Source of the DNA: an uncultured Gammaproteobacteria bacterium | GTDB lineage: Bacteria > Pseudomonadota > Gammaproteobacteria > Pseudomonadales > UBA5518 | DNA: 16,385 nt | Direction: 5' to 3' | NCBI GenBank assembly: GCA_903921135.1 | Contig: CAIXOY010000577.1 | Location: 1-16,385, forward strand | Shown: piece after piece, positions 6,528 to 14,001 of the stretch | How the letters are laid out: each line of letters starts with the position of its first letter | How positions within the stretch are numbered: position 1 is the first letter of the stretch | Made by a program: the position numbers and the translations under genes | The notes under the pieces: generated by a model | What the model saw: the letters and a program-made list of their open reading frames with translations, nothing else | Told to the model about the DNA's origin: nothing | The model's database searches: none

Positions 6528-7482
6528 CCGGCACCCACGCAAAGCCCTCACCCACCATTTCTTCAGACACGCGCCAGAGCCTCTCCGCAGACTCGATATC
6601 GACGGCCCACGGGCGGTATCCGCCCTCGCCCGCCACGGGATCTTCGTTCGGCACGCCGATGCTGCAATCCTCGAGATAAAGCCCACCACGCGAGGCGAAT
6701 TGCGGCGCGGTCGCCGCCCAGACAGTCGTGGCAGCGCCCGCGCCCAGGCTCTTGAAATCGAAACCGCGATCGCTGTTGCTGCGCTCGGCGAGCAGTCGGT
6801 AGTCCTCGGGGCGCAGATGGCGGCCGAGCTCGGTCTCGCGGATGGCACCGGGGTGCACGGCGTTGGCCGAGACGCCCATAGCACCCAGCCTGCGCTGCAG
6901 GGCTACCGAAAACAGGATGTTCGCCGTCTTGGCCTGCCCGTAGGCCTGCCATTTGTCATAGGGCCGCTGCAGATAATCGATATCTTCGAACACCACCGGC
7001 GAGAGCTTGTGGCCCGCAGAACTGAGGTTCACGACGCGGGCAGGCGCACCGTCCAGCAAGGCGGGCACCAGCAGGCAGGTGAACAGGAAATGCCCCAGGT
7101 GACAGGCCGCGAACTGCATCTCATGCCCCTCGACGGATCGCTCGAGGGGGCAGGCCATCACACCCGCGTTGTTGATCAGCGTGCTGAGCTGCCCGTGCGT
7201 ATCCAGATAGCGCGCCGCGGCGCTGCGCACCGAATCAAGCGAGGCAAGATCGAGGTCGAGCGCATCGATGCGCGCGTTGCCGGTGCTGGCAGCGAGTTCG
7301 GTGGCAATCGACTGCATACGCTCCGCGCCGCGTCCGGCCACGGTGAGGGCCGCACCTCGCATGGCGAGTGCCCGGGCGGTTTCTCGCCCCAATCCCACAG
7401 CAGCGCCCGTGACCAGAACGCGCATCCCCGACAGGTCCAGCCCCTCGAGCACTTCGTCGGCGGTGGTGTGGCGGCCGATCAC
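6520..7482 (-). CDS. Short-chain dehydrogenase/reductase (retinol dehydrogenase-like SDR)
   Basis: The 320-residue enzyme has a full classical SDR signature. The cofactor motif VTGAAVGLG lies near 24-32, an adenine-ring Asp in DALDLDLAS near 73-81, and NNAG at 104-107. The catalytic serine is in NLSSAG near 152-157, and YGQAK gives Tyr181 and Lys185. HPGAIRETELGRHL near 209-222 is the usual substrate-side loop. The basic residue after the second strand (GRGAER) suggests NADP(H) preference. The sequence style resembles retinol dehydrogenase/WW-oxidoreductase SDRs; the substrate cannot be told. It starts with GTG, overlapping the lipoprotein stop by 4 bp (GTGA, 7479-7482), and its end overlaps the DUF3301 start, so it is the middle gene of a coupled operon. 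Confidence 0.92.
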   Translation of the reverse strand: MIGRHTTADEVLEGLDLSGMRVLVTGAAVGLGRETARALAMRGAALTVAGRGAERMQSIATELAASTGNARIDALDLDLASLDSVRSAAARYLDTHGQLSTLINNAGVMACPLERSVEGHEMQFAACHLGHFLFTCLLVPALLDGAPARVVNLSSAGHKLSPVVFEDIDYLQRPYDKWQAYGQAKTANILFSVALQRRLGAMGVSANAVHPGAIRETELGRHLRPEDYRLLAERSNSDRGFDFKSLGAGAATTVWAATAPQFASRGGLYLEDCSIGVPNEDPVAGEGGYRPWAVDIESAERLWRVSEEMVGEGFAWVPDA

Positions 7483-7982
7483 AGATTGGTTGCCGGTGCG
7501 TCGTTGCGGCTGCCCGCAGGTGCCTGCGCCGCGATCTCGCCCTGCTTCAGGATACGCAGCGTCCGCGCGAGCGGGAGCTTGAGATCGATACGCGCGTCGA
7601 GGCGATAGCTCACCGGATCTTCCGGGTGCTGCATGATCGATCGCACGAGGCGGATGCCGTTCATCAGGCTGGCGGAGAGCACCATCTTCATGTCCTGCTC
7701 GCCATAGGCAGGCACCACGGGCGGCTCCGCGATGGCGCCGCTCAGCACAGGAACGTCATTGAAGCCGGCGTTCAGCACGATGCCGCTGGCCTTGAGGTCA
7801 AAGCCGTTCGGGTTCATGAGTTTGAGCCCCACTTCGATGCGCTGCTCCGCGCCGGAGGGCGGCAGGAAGCGGATCGACGTGATGCTGATGCGCGGCTCCT
7901 CGACGGGCCCTACGACACTGGCGCAGGCGCCGAGCAAGGCCAACACCGCGAAGACGACCCATCTGCGCCCTGTGACTGCCAT
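7479..7982 (-). CDS. LEA type 2 (WHy-like) family lipoprotein
   Basis: The 167-residue product begins with a lipoprotein signal: MAVTGRRWVV, a hydrophobic core and lipobox LGAC with Cys20. The following residue is Ala, favouring the outer membrane. The mature part (ISITSIRFLPPSGAEQRIEVG, LKLMNPNGFDLKASGIVLNAGF) has the single beta-sandwich pattern of LEA14/WHy domains, including the NPN signature. The ATG at 7982 is preferred because GAGG lies eight bases upstream and it gives a compact signal peptide; an in-frame ATG at 8003 would add seven residues and lacks a Shine-Dalgarno. LEA_2 lipoproteins are proposed to be stress or envelope proteins, but the role is not known. It is the first gene of the operon with SDR and DUF3301. 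Confidence 0.82.
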   Translation of the reverse strand: MAVTGRRWVVFAVLALLGACASVVGPVEEPRISITSIRFLPPSGAEQRIEVGLKLMNPNGFDLKASGIVLNAGFNDVPVLSGAIAEPPVVPAYGEQDMKMVLSASLMNGIRLVRSIMQHPEDPVSYRLDARIDLKLPLARTLRILKQGEIAAQAPAGSRNDAPATNL

Positions 7983-8017
7983 CGGCGAGGCCTCTGCGAT
8001 CATTCATGGATGCGGCG

Positions 8018-8046
8018 AGTGTAGGTGCGCGGTACACGTCAGGCAA
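8018..8046 (-). promoter_or_regulatory. Sigma70-like promoter of the lipoprotein-SDR-DUF3301 operon
   Basis: On the minus strand TTGCCT (8041-8046) and TACACT (8018-8023) are separated by exactly 17 bases. Each hexamer matches the consensus at four positions. The predicted start near 8011 leaves a leader of about 28 bases before the ATG at 7982. Confidence 0.55.
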
Positions 8047-8153
8047 CGTCGCTGACGGCTTTGGACAGGCGCGAATGGCTTACCCGCCCATTGCCGCACA
8101 CCCGCGGTGCGGCCGATGATCCGTGCTCCAGACACGCACACCGGAGTGCTGCC

Positions 8154-9281
8154 ATGCGTACGGAGATCTGCGAGAAACTCGGCATACAACTGCCCATCTT
8201 CGCCTTCACCCATTGCCGCGATGTGGTGGTGCAAGTGAGCAAGGCCGGCGGGCTCGGCGTGCTGGGCGCGGTGGGTTTCAGCCCGGCGCAACTGCGGGAG
8301 GAACTCGACTGGATCGACGCGCACATCGGCGGCCTGCCCTACGCCGTCGATATCGTGATTCCGCAGAAATACGAAGGCATCGGCAACACCGACCCGGCAG
8401 AACTCGAGAAGATGCTGGCCGCCATGGTGCCGGCCGAACACCACGCTTTCGCCGAAAAGCTCCTGAGCGACCACGGTGTACCCGAATGGCCGGATCGCGA
8501 GCAGCGCATGGGACTCCTCGGCTGGACCGAAGCCACGGCAACGCCGCTGCTGGACGTTGCGCTCGAACGCCCCGGCGTGAAGCTGATCGCCAACGCGCTG
8601 GGCACTCCACCCAAAGAGGTCATCGACCGGATCCACGCGAGCGGGCGCATGGTGGCGGCGCTGTGCGGGCGGGTGAAACAGGCTGTGGCGCACAAGAAAG
8701 CCGGTGTGGACATCATCATCGCGCAGGGCTCTGAAGGCGGTGGACACACGGGAGATGTGGGCTCGATCGTGCTCTGGCCCCAAATCATCGATGCCGTCGC
8801 GCCCACGCCCGTACTGGCGGCGGGTGGCATCGGCAGCGGGCGCCAGGTGGCAGCTGCGATGGCCATGGGAGCGGCAGGTGTATGGACGGGCTCGCTGTGG
8901 CTGAGCGTGGCGGAAGCGGCCGCGGAACCCGAAGAAAAAGAGTGCTATTTCGCGGCCACCAGCGAAGACACCGTGCGCTCGCCCTCGTGGACGGGCAAGC
9001 CCTGCCGGATGCTGCGCAACGAATGGACGGATGCGTGGGCAAGCCCGGAGACGCCCAAGCCCCTCGGCATGCCGCTGCAAGGTCTGGTCTCGGCCGATGC
9101 CATACGCCGCACGCACCGCTACATCGCCACAGCGGACACGCGCAAGGTCGCGTTCCTGCCGGTGGGTCAGGTGGTGGGCCAGATCCGCGAGGTAGAGACG
9201 AGCCGCGCCGTGGTGCAGCGCCTGATGCAGGAATACGTCGATGCGCTTGAGCGGATGAACACGCTGATGGAGCGCAGCTGA
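8154..9281 (+). CDS. Nitronate monooxygenase (2-nitropropane dioxygenase) family protein
   Basis: This 375-residue FMN-dependent TIM-barrel enzyme belongs to the nitronate monooxygenase/enoyl-reductase-like superfamily, which oxidises alkyl nitronates; some relatives act on other substrates. Diagnostic parts are LPIFAFTHCRDVVVQVSKAGG at the N-terminus, IIIAQGSEGGGHTGD at 187-201 with the family's candidate catalytic His198, and the FMN-phosphate loop AAGGIGSGRQVAAAMAMGAA near 222-241. The ATG at 8154 is chosen because GGAG lies seven bases upstream and the protein then starts at the normal family N-terminus; the open frame runs further upstream without similarity. It stands alone on the plus strand and converges on the patatin gene, with 12 bp between stops. 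The true substrate is not known. Confidence 0.9.
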   Translation: MRTEICEKLGIQLPIFAFTHCRDVVVQVSKAGGLGVLGAVGFSPAQLREELDWIDAHIGGLPYAVDIVIPQKYEGIGNTDPAELEKMLAAMVPAEHHAFAEKLLSDHGVPEWPDREQRMGLLGWTEATATPLLDVALERPGVKLIANALGTPPKEVIDRIHASGRMVAALCGRVKQAVAHKKAGVDIIIAQGSEGGGHTGDVGSIVLWPQIIDAVAPTPVLAAGGIGSGRQVAAAMAMGAAGVWTGSLWLSVAEAAAEPEEKECYFAATSEDTVRSPSWTGKPCRMLRNEWTDAWASPETPKPLGMPLQGLVSADAIRRTHRYIATADTRKVAFLPVGQVVGQIREVETSRAVVQRLMQEYVDALERMNTLMERS

Positions 9282-9293
9282 GACGCTCTTCCC

Positions 9294-10406
9294 TCAGACG
9301 TTCAGAAACGCCTCGACACGATCGCGCTCGCGCATCGTGTCGGCATAACCCAGATCCATCAGCCTCGCGCAGAAATTGCCGTCGAACATGAGGTAGCTGG
9401 CAAAGCTGGCACCCGCGCCCTGCGGCCCCGCACCCAGCAGCCTGAACAACAGCCGCATGGAGCGGGGCTGGGCCTGCATGTAGGCCGCGGCGATCGCGTT
9501 GAAGGGCTGCGAGGGCGTGATCACCAGCGTCTCGATGTGCTGCGTGCCCGGGGCGTCATGCCCCTGTGCACCCACGACATCGGCGAGCGCGTTGATGCGT
9601 TGGGCGAGCAGGATGTCAGCTTCCAGATTGTCGATGAATTCCCGGTTCAGCATATGACCGGCCATCTGCCCGATGGTGGGGCGGCGGCGATCGAGCATCT
9701 CGGGCGCATCGACACGGCGCGTAGAGACACCGATCACGAACAACCGCGAGGCACCGAGCTTCAGCGCGGGGCTGATGGGGTGCAACTGGCGTAGCGCTCC
9801 GTCCCCGTAAAAGGCATCACCGATGCGCTGCGCGGGAAAGAGAATCGGTATCGCCGCAGAGGCCATCACGTGTTCGGGGCCGAGGCGCGCGGGCTCACCG
9901 CGCCGGTAGATGCGATCCCACGGCGCGACACCACCGCCCTCGTAGAAGGCAACCGATGTGCCGGTGGCGTAATCCATCGCCGTGATGCAAAGCGATTGCA
10001 GCGCGCCGCGCGCGAGGTTCTGGCGCACGGCGTCGAAGTCCAGCCAGTTGCGGAGCATGCCGCGCAGCGGCTCGCTGTCGAGGAGCGAGCGCGGTGCCGC
10101 ACGCTCGCCGCGCCGCAAGGGCGCAAGCGCAATACGCGCCAGGCTTCCGATCACGGCGCGCCAGCGCGGGTCGTACACATCGCCCGGCGAAATGCCGCGC
10201 CACGTGCGGTAGAGCGCCTCCAGCCCCTCGCGCGGGCGGTGCGCATTGGCGGCGATGAACGCGGCATTGATCGCACCGGCCGAGGTGCCGCAGATCACAT
10301 CGAAGGGCAAGGTGTCACGGCCGTGGATCTCGATGGCAGCGCGCATCACGCCCACCTGATAGGCCGCGCGCGCCCCACCGCCCGAGAGGATGAGGCCGGT
10401 GGTCAT
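9294..10406 (-). CDS. Patatin-like phospholipase family protein
   Basis: A 370-residue patatin-like serine hydrolase with a Ser-Asp dyad. The oxyanion loop SGGGARAAYQVGV is at 8-20, the nucleophile elbow GTSAG at 40-44 gives Ser42, and the DGA motif (YGDGALRQ) gives Asp202. MASAAIPILFPAQRI near 181-195 is the typical segment before the DGA motif. The C-terminal third is longer than the catalytic core and has no motif I can name. No signal peptide is seen, so it is likely cytoplasmic or membrane-associated and acts on phospholipid or acyl ester. The start at 10406 overlaps the EVE stop by 4 bp (ATGA), showing translational coupling; an upstream in-frame ATG at 10445 would lie well inside the EVE gene and is less likely. 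Confidence 0.93.
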   Translation of the reverse strand: MTTGLILSGGGARAAYQVGVMRAAIEIHGRDTLPFDVICGTSAGAINAAFIAANAHRPREGLEALYRTWRGISPGDVYDPRWRAVIGSLARIALAPLRRGERAAPRSLLDSEPLRGMLRNWLDFDAVRQNLARGALQSLCITAMDYATGTSVAFYEGGGVAPWDRIYRRGEPARLGPEHVMASAAIPILFPAQRIGDAFYGDGALRQLHPISPALKLGASRLFVIGVSTRRVDAPEMLDRRRPTIGQMAGHMLNREFIDNLEADILLAQRINALADVVGAQGHDAPGTQHIETLVITPSQPFNAIAAAYMQAQPRSMRLLFRLLGAGPQGAGASFASYLMFDGNFCARLMDLGYADTMRERDRVEAFLNV

Positions 10407-10870
10407 GGCGCAGGCCGGCCGAGAAGGCTCTGCAGCACCAGCCATTGCGCGTCCGATACCGGAGACACCGACAAACGGCCCTGACGCAACAGCGCCAACT
10501 CCGCCAGCGCAGACTCCTCACGCAACTGCTGCGCGGGCAGAACGGCGGGGAAACGCCCTTCATAGCGGATATCCACCGCATACCAGCGCGGTGCCTCTGA
10601 CGAGGCCTTCGCATCGAAGAGCGGGCTGGCCGCATCGAATTGCGCGGGGTCGGGATAAGCCTCGCGCAGCAGCACCGCACTGCCGACGATTCCCGCGTCA
10701 CGCACGGAGGAGTGATAGACGAGGCAGGTGTCACCGCAACGCATGGCGCGCAGGTTGTTGCGCGCCTGGTAATTGCGGATGCCGTCCCAGCGCATCACGC
10801 CGCCTGGTACATCCCGGATATCGTCGAGGCTGCATTCCGCAGGCTCGGTCTTCAGGATCCAGACGGCCAT
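10403..10870 (-). CDS. EVE domain-containing protein
   Basis: The 155-residue protein starts MAVWILKTEPAECSLDDI, the standard opening of the EVE domain (thymocyte nuclear protein 1 family, PUA-like fold). WDGIRNYQARNNLRAMRCGD and LVYHSSVRDAGIVGSAVLLRE follow, as expected. EVE domains read modified bases in DNA or RNA in those members that were studied; the bacterial stand-alone version is of uncertain role. The whole protein is a single domain of usual size. It lies 19 bp after the MaoC gene and overlaps patatin by 4 bp, placing it in the middle of a three-gene operon. The ATG at 10870 is fixed by the family N-terminus; no strong Shine-Dalgarno is seen. Confidence 0.93.
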   Translation of the reverse strand: MAVWILKTEPAECSLDDIRDVPGGVMRWDGIRNYQARNNLRAMRCGDTCLVYHSSVRDAGIVGSAVLLREAYPDPAQFDAASPLFDAKASSEAPRWYAVDIRYEGRFPAVLPAQQLREESALAELALLRQGRLSVSPVSDAQWLVLQSLLGRPAP

Positions 10871-10889
10871 GGCGCGCGCTGCCAGACGC

Positions 10890-11348
10890 TCAGGCGGGGA
10901 AGAAGCGGCTGATCGTGTCGGCCACGCAGGCGGGGCGGTCGCTGCCTTCGATCTCGACCGTGACACGCACGATCACCTGCACGGCGCCCTTCACTTCTTC
11001 CGCAGCCACGACCTCTCCGCGCCCGCGGATGCGTCGACCCACCGTGACCGGCGAAGGGAATCGCACTTTGTCGACGCCGTAGTTAACGCCCATGCGCACA
11101 CCATCGACGCGCATCAGGTCGGGCAGGAAAAGATTCACCAGCGCGAGCGTGAGGTAACCGTGCGCGATGCACGCGCCGAAAGGACCGTTCTTCGCGCGTT
11201 CTGGGTCGACGTGGATCCACTGATGATCACCGGTGGCATCCGCAAACTGGTTCACGCGTGCCTGCGTGATCTCGAGCCAGTCTGTGGGGCCGAGTGCCTG
11301 GCCCTCGGTGCCGAGCAGCGCAGCAGGTGTGGCAAAGACGGTGGTCAT
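10890..11348 (-). CDS. MaoC family dehydratase ((R)-enoyl-CoA hydratase-like)
   Basis: A 152-residue single hot-dog domain protein of the MaoC hydratase family. The hydratase-2 signature is seen as FADATGDHQWIHVDPERA (about 35-52), with the Asp and His used for water addition to enoyl-CoA, followed by GPFGACIAHGYLTLAL. KVRFPSPVTVGRRIRGRGEV in the second half is also typical. Relatives supply (R)-3-hydroxyacyl-CoA or take part in beta-oxidation side routes; the chain length cannot be told. The ATG has GGAG eight bases upstream. It is the first gene of the MaoC-EVE-patatin operon, divergent from the FimV-domain gene across 105 bp. A possible -10 (TACACT on the minus strand, 11376-11381) lies upstream, but its -35 is poor. 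Confidence 0.93.
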   Translation of the reverse strand: MTTVFATPAALLGTEGQALGPTDWLEITQARVNQFADATGDHQWIHVDPERAKNGPFGACIAHGYLTLALVNLFLPDLMRVDGVRMGVNYGVDKVRFPSPVTVGRRIRGRGEVVAAEEVKGAVQVIVRVTVEIEGSDRPACVADTISRFFPA

Positions 11349-11418
11349 GCGAGTGTCTCCGGAAAAATCCGCGCGAGTGTAACCGGCACCCGCGGTGGCG
11401 GCATATGGCAGCGCTGCC

Positions 11419-11424
11419 TATACT
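11419..11424 (+). promoter_or_regulatory. Candidate -10 box for the FimV-domain/ribB unit
   Basis: TATACT lies 30 bases before the FimV-domain ATG in the divergent gap. The hexamer 17 bases upstream (TGGCGG) is a poor -35, so an activator may be required or the call may be wrong. Confidence 0.35.
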
Positions 11425-11453
11425 CGGGCCACACCCCGTTCCGGGAGATTTCC

Positions 11454-11867
11454 ATGTTCGAGACCGTCAGCCGTCCCGTGCTGCGTCGCCTCGTTTTCCT
11501 CGCGATGGCGCTCGGCGCCAACGCCTCGCTCGCGCTCAGCGTGGGCGAGATGGACGTGCGTTCGCATCTCGGCGAACCGCTGCGCGCCACGGTGCCGCTC
11601 GGCAGGCTCGGCAGTCTTTCCGCGTCGGACGTGCAGATCTCGCTTGCCAGCGAAGACGTCCATCGCTCCTACGGCATCGAGCAGGCCACACACGCGAGCC
11701 CGCTCGTGTTCACGCTGCAGGTAGACCGCAAGGGCGAGGCGAGCGTCCTGGTGAGCAGCGAGCGACCCGTAGGCGAGCCCTACCTCGATTTCGTGCTGGA
11801 AGTGCGCTGGCCCGCAGGCCGCTCGCTCAAACACTTCGAAGTCCTCCTTGACCCGCCACCACGCTGA
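11454..11867 (+). CDS. Stand-alone FimV/HubP N-terminal domain protein
   Basis: The 137-residue product is an exported protein made only of the domain found at the N-terminus of FimV/HubP. Residues 1-28 form a signal peptide (VLRRLVFLAMALGANASLA). The mature start LSVGEMDVRSHLGEPLRATV, the middle SDVQISLASEDVHRSYGIEQ and the end PYLDFVLEVRWPAGRSLKHF...LLDPP match FimV region by region. Full FimV has a LysM domain, a membrane segment and an acidic TPR region and is many hundred residues long; all are absent here because a stop follows the LLDPPPR end. The next gene begins within 10 bp, so no longer FimV was split here. It is probably periplasmic. The ATG has GGAG six bases upstream. The function of the isolated domain is unknown. 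Confidence 0.83.
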   Translation: MFETVSRPVLRRLVFLAMALGANASLALSVGEMDVRSHLGEPLRATVPLGRLGSLSASDVQISLASEDVHRSYGIEQATHASPLVFTLQVDRKGEASVLVSSERPVGEPYLDFVLEVRWPAGRSLKHFEVLLDPPPR

Positions 11868-11877
11868 GCCACGAACC

Positions 11878-12996
11878 GTGCCGATCGCAGACGTACGCGA
11901 CATCATCGAAGACATCCGGCAGGGCCGGATGGTCATCCTCATGGACGACGAGGACCGCGAGAACGAGGGTGACCTGATCATCGCGGCCGAGGCCGTCACG
12001 CCAGAGCACATCACTTTCTTCGCTTCACACGCCTGCGGCCTGATCTGCATGCCGATCACCGTTGAGCGCGCACGCCAGCTCGATCTTCCGCTGATGGTGC
12101 GCGACAACCGTTCGCAGCACGAAACCAACTTCACTGTGTCGATCGATGCCTCAGCGCTGAGCGAGCCGGGCATCACCTCGAACGGGCGCGCGGCCACCGT
12201 GCTCGCGGCCGTGGCGGCTCAGGCAAAACCGGCGGACATCGTGCAGCCGGGGCACATCTTCCCGCTCGTCGCCAAACCGGGCGGCGTGCTGCGCCGCGCG
12301 GGCCACACCGAGGCCGGCTGTGATCTGGCGCGGCTTGCCGGATTCGAGCCGGCTGCGGTGATCGTCGAGATCGTGAACGAAGACGGCACCATGGCGCGCC
12401 GTCCGCAGCTCGAAGTGTTCGCCGAACGCCACGGCTTGCGCATCGGCACCATCGCCGACCTCATCGCCTACCGTGCCCTTCACGACCAGACGGTAATGCG
12501 CCGACACGACAAACACGTCGATACGGCCTTCGGCCGCTTCCGGCTGGTCTCCTACGAGGATCTGGTCGACGGCAGCCTGCATGTCGCGATGGTGATGGGC
12601 GAGATCCGCCCCGAGAGTCCCGTACTGGTGCGCGTGCACGTCACGAACGTGCTGCGCGACCTGCTGCACACGGAACGTCCGGGAATGGCACGCGGATGGT
12701 CCGTAGCTGCGGCGCTGGAACGCATCGCGCAGGAAGGAGCAGGCGTGGTCGTGCTGGTGTCCCGCAACGAGAGCCCCGCAGAGCTCGCCACCCAGATCGA
12801 GGAATTCCCGCGCACGCCTGCCCCACGCGCCACCACCAGCGAGCAAGGGCAGCAGTTCTGGCGTGTGAACGGCACGGGCTCGCAGATCCTGAAAGACCTC
12901 GGCGTGCAGCGCATGCGTCTTCTCAGCTCGCCTGCCCGCTTCAGCGGCATCTCGGGCTACAACCTCGAGATCACCGAGTTCGTCGAGAATCCCTGA
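11878..12996 (+). CDS. ribB: 3,4-dihydroxy-2-butanone-4-phosphate synthase with degenerate GTP cyclohydrolase II domain (RibBX)
   Basis: The N-terminal half (about 1-200) is a complete DHBP synthase, turning ribulose-5-phosphate into the four-carbon precursor of riboflavin. DDEDRENEGDL near 23-33, GLICMPIT near 54-61, and the HTEAGCDLARLAG segment beginning near 143 supply the metal and substrate residues. The C-terminal half (about 205-372) aligns in order with GTP cyclohydrolase II but has lost its zinc cysteines (VHVTNVLRDLLHTERPG instead of the C-x10-C-x-C region), and RNESPAEL replaces the GRNIGL loop, so it should not have cyclohydrolase activity. The start is GTG at 11878, ten bases after the FimV-domain stop; an in-frame TTG at 11848 overlapping that gene is the alternative. 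No FMN riboswitch is present upstream. Confidence 0.92.
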   Translation: MPIADVRDIIEDIRQGRMVILMDDEDRENEGDLIIAAEAVTPEHITFFASHACGLICMPITVERARQLDLPLMVRDNRSQHETNFTVSIDASALSEPGITSNGRAATVLAAVAAQAKPADIVQPGHIFPLVAKPGGVLRRAGHTEAGCDLARLAGFEPAAVIVEIVNEDGTMARRPQLEVFAERHGLRIGTIADLIAYRALHDQTVMRRHDKHVDTAFGRFRLVSYEDLVDGSLHVAMVMGEIRPESPVLVRVHVTNVLRDLLHTERPGMARGWSVAAALERIAQEGAGVVVLVSRNESPAELATQIEEFPRTPAPRATTSEQGQQFWRVNGTGSQILKDLGVQRMRLLSSPARFSGISGYNLEITEFVENP

Positions 12997-12998
12997 TC

Positions 12999-13910
12999 TC
13001 AGCGGACGGTCTTGGCCACGATCTCGGAGAGCGGGCTGAAGGTGCCTTCCACATCGAAGGCGCTCATCGAGAAGTGATAGGTGTCGGGCGCGAGGTCTTC
13101 GACCGTAAACGTGGTGCTCATCGGATCGTTCACCGTGATGACGTTGGTCTCTCCGGTCGATTCCGCCAGCATGTAGATCTCGAAACCACCGATCTCTCCG
13201 GCCGCGAGCGGCGCACCGTCTTCACGCGTGGTCGGGGTGCTCCAGTTGAGCGTGGCGCGGCGCTCGGCCAGCACCGTCAGGGCCGAGGTCTCGAACCCGG
13301 CCAGCGCGGAGTTGGCGGCGGCGACACGCTCCACCGCAGCTGTCAGTGACGCCCGCAGGTTCTCGCGTATCGCGATCTTCTGGTTCAGCAGCGCCTGGTT
13401 CACCGACTTCGCACGGCTGAGTTTGTCGATCTGGAACTGCATGAGCCGGATGTCGAAGTCGATGCTCGCGCGTTCGCGCTCCGCCGCACGCAGCCCGTCG
13501 ACATGCGCCGCGAGCGCAGCGGCATCCGCACGGGACGCCGAGAGCAGTTGCTCTCTCAGGCTCGCGAGCGAGAGCTCCAGGCTCGACGCGCGCGCAACAG
13601 CGCTTTGCACACAGGCCTTGTTTGCCAGGAGCCGCGTCTGTGTCTCGGCGATCGCAGCCGCATGGGTGACGGGGTCTGCAGCCAGCCTGTCGAGGCGACG
13701 CTGCAAGGTGTCTGCGCTGCTCTGGCAACGCTCGGCACGTTCGAGTTGCCACTCGACACCGGCGATGCCCGCGCCGATGTTGGCTGCTACCGGATCAGCG
13801 TGCACGGGTACACTGCGCAGGCAGGACAGACAGACCGTCACCGTGCAGGCCAGCAAGCGCAGAAGGCGAGGGAAGCCCTTTGTGTAGAGGATGCCGAGTG
13901 CAGTGCCCAC
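12999..13910 (-). CDS. Exported coiled-coil protein with C-terminal fibronectin type III-like domain
   Basis: I do not recognise a named family. With the GTG at 13910 as start, the product is 303 residues. Residues 1-38 form a signal peptide (FPRLLRLLACTVTVCLSCLR... ending VPVHA). Residues about 39-210 are Ala/Leu/Arg/Glu-rich and helical, probably a coiled coil, with heptad-like stretches such as SLELSLASLREQLLSASRAD. Residues about 215-303 look like one fibronectin type III domain: ATLNWSTPTTREDGAPL, then GGFEIYM, TTFTVEDLAPDTYHFSMSAF and FSPLSEIVAKTV. It is likely periplasmic or surface-exposed. The start is uncertain because no clear Shine-Dalgarno precedes the GTG; the open frame continues upstream into the alcohol dehydrogenase gene, which argues against a longer form. 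It converges on ribB with only 2 bp between stop codons. Confidence 0.72.
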   Translation of the reverse strand: MGTALGILYTKGFPRLLRLLACTVTVCLSCLRSVPVHADPVAANIGAGIAGVEWQLERAERCQSSADTLQRRLDRLAADPVTHAAAIAETQTRLLANKACVQSAVARASSLELSLASLREQLLSASRADAAALAAHVDGLRAAERERASIDFDIRLMQFQIDKLSRAKSVNQALLNQKIAIRENLRASLTAAVERVAAANSALAGFETSALTVLAERRATLNWSTPTTREDGAPLAAGEIGGFEIYMLAESTGETNVITVNDPMSTTFTVEDLAPDTYHFSMSAFDVEGTFSPLSEIVAKTVR

Positions 13911-14001
13911 GCCGTCTGCGTCCGGAGAAGATTGCTTTCGAGGATAGGCAGCGCCCGGAAAAGCGCCTGCCGGAAAAATGCCATCGTGCCGAGGTGATGC
14001 C

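Noticed and set aside
8025..8153. Longer start for the nitronate monooxygenase
   Set aside because: The extra 43 residues show no family similarity, and the ATG at 8154 has a well-placed GGAG and the usual IQLPI-type beginning.
9294..10406. Patatin as an antiphage effector (CBASS-like)
   Set aside because: No nucleotide cyclase, sensor or other defence gene is adjacent; its partners are MaoC and EVE genes, so a defence call is not supported.
11349..11877. FMN riboswitch upstream of ribB
   Set aside because: The region before ribB is occupied by the FimV-domain gene and a 105-bp gap without the conserved FMN-aptamer blocks.
11878..12996. Bifunctional RibBA
   Set aside because: The C-terminal half lacks the zinc-binding cysteines and the GRNIGL catalytic loop, so only DHBP synthase activity is supported.
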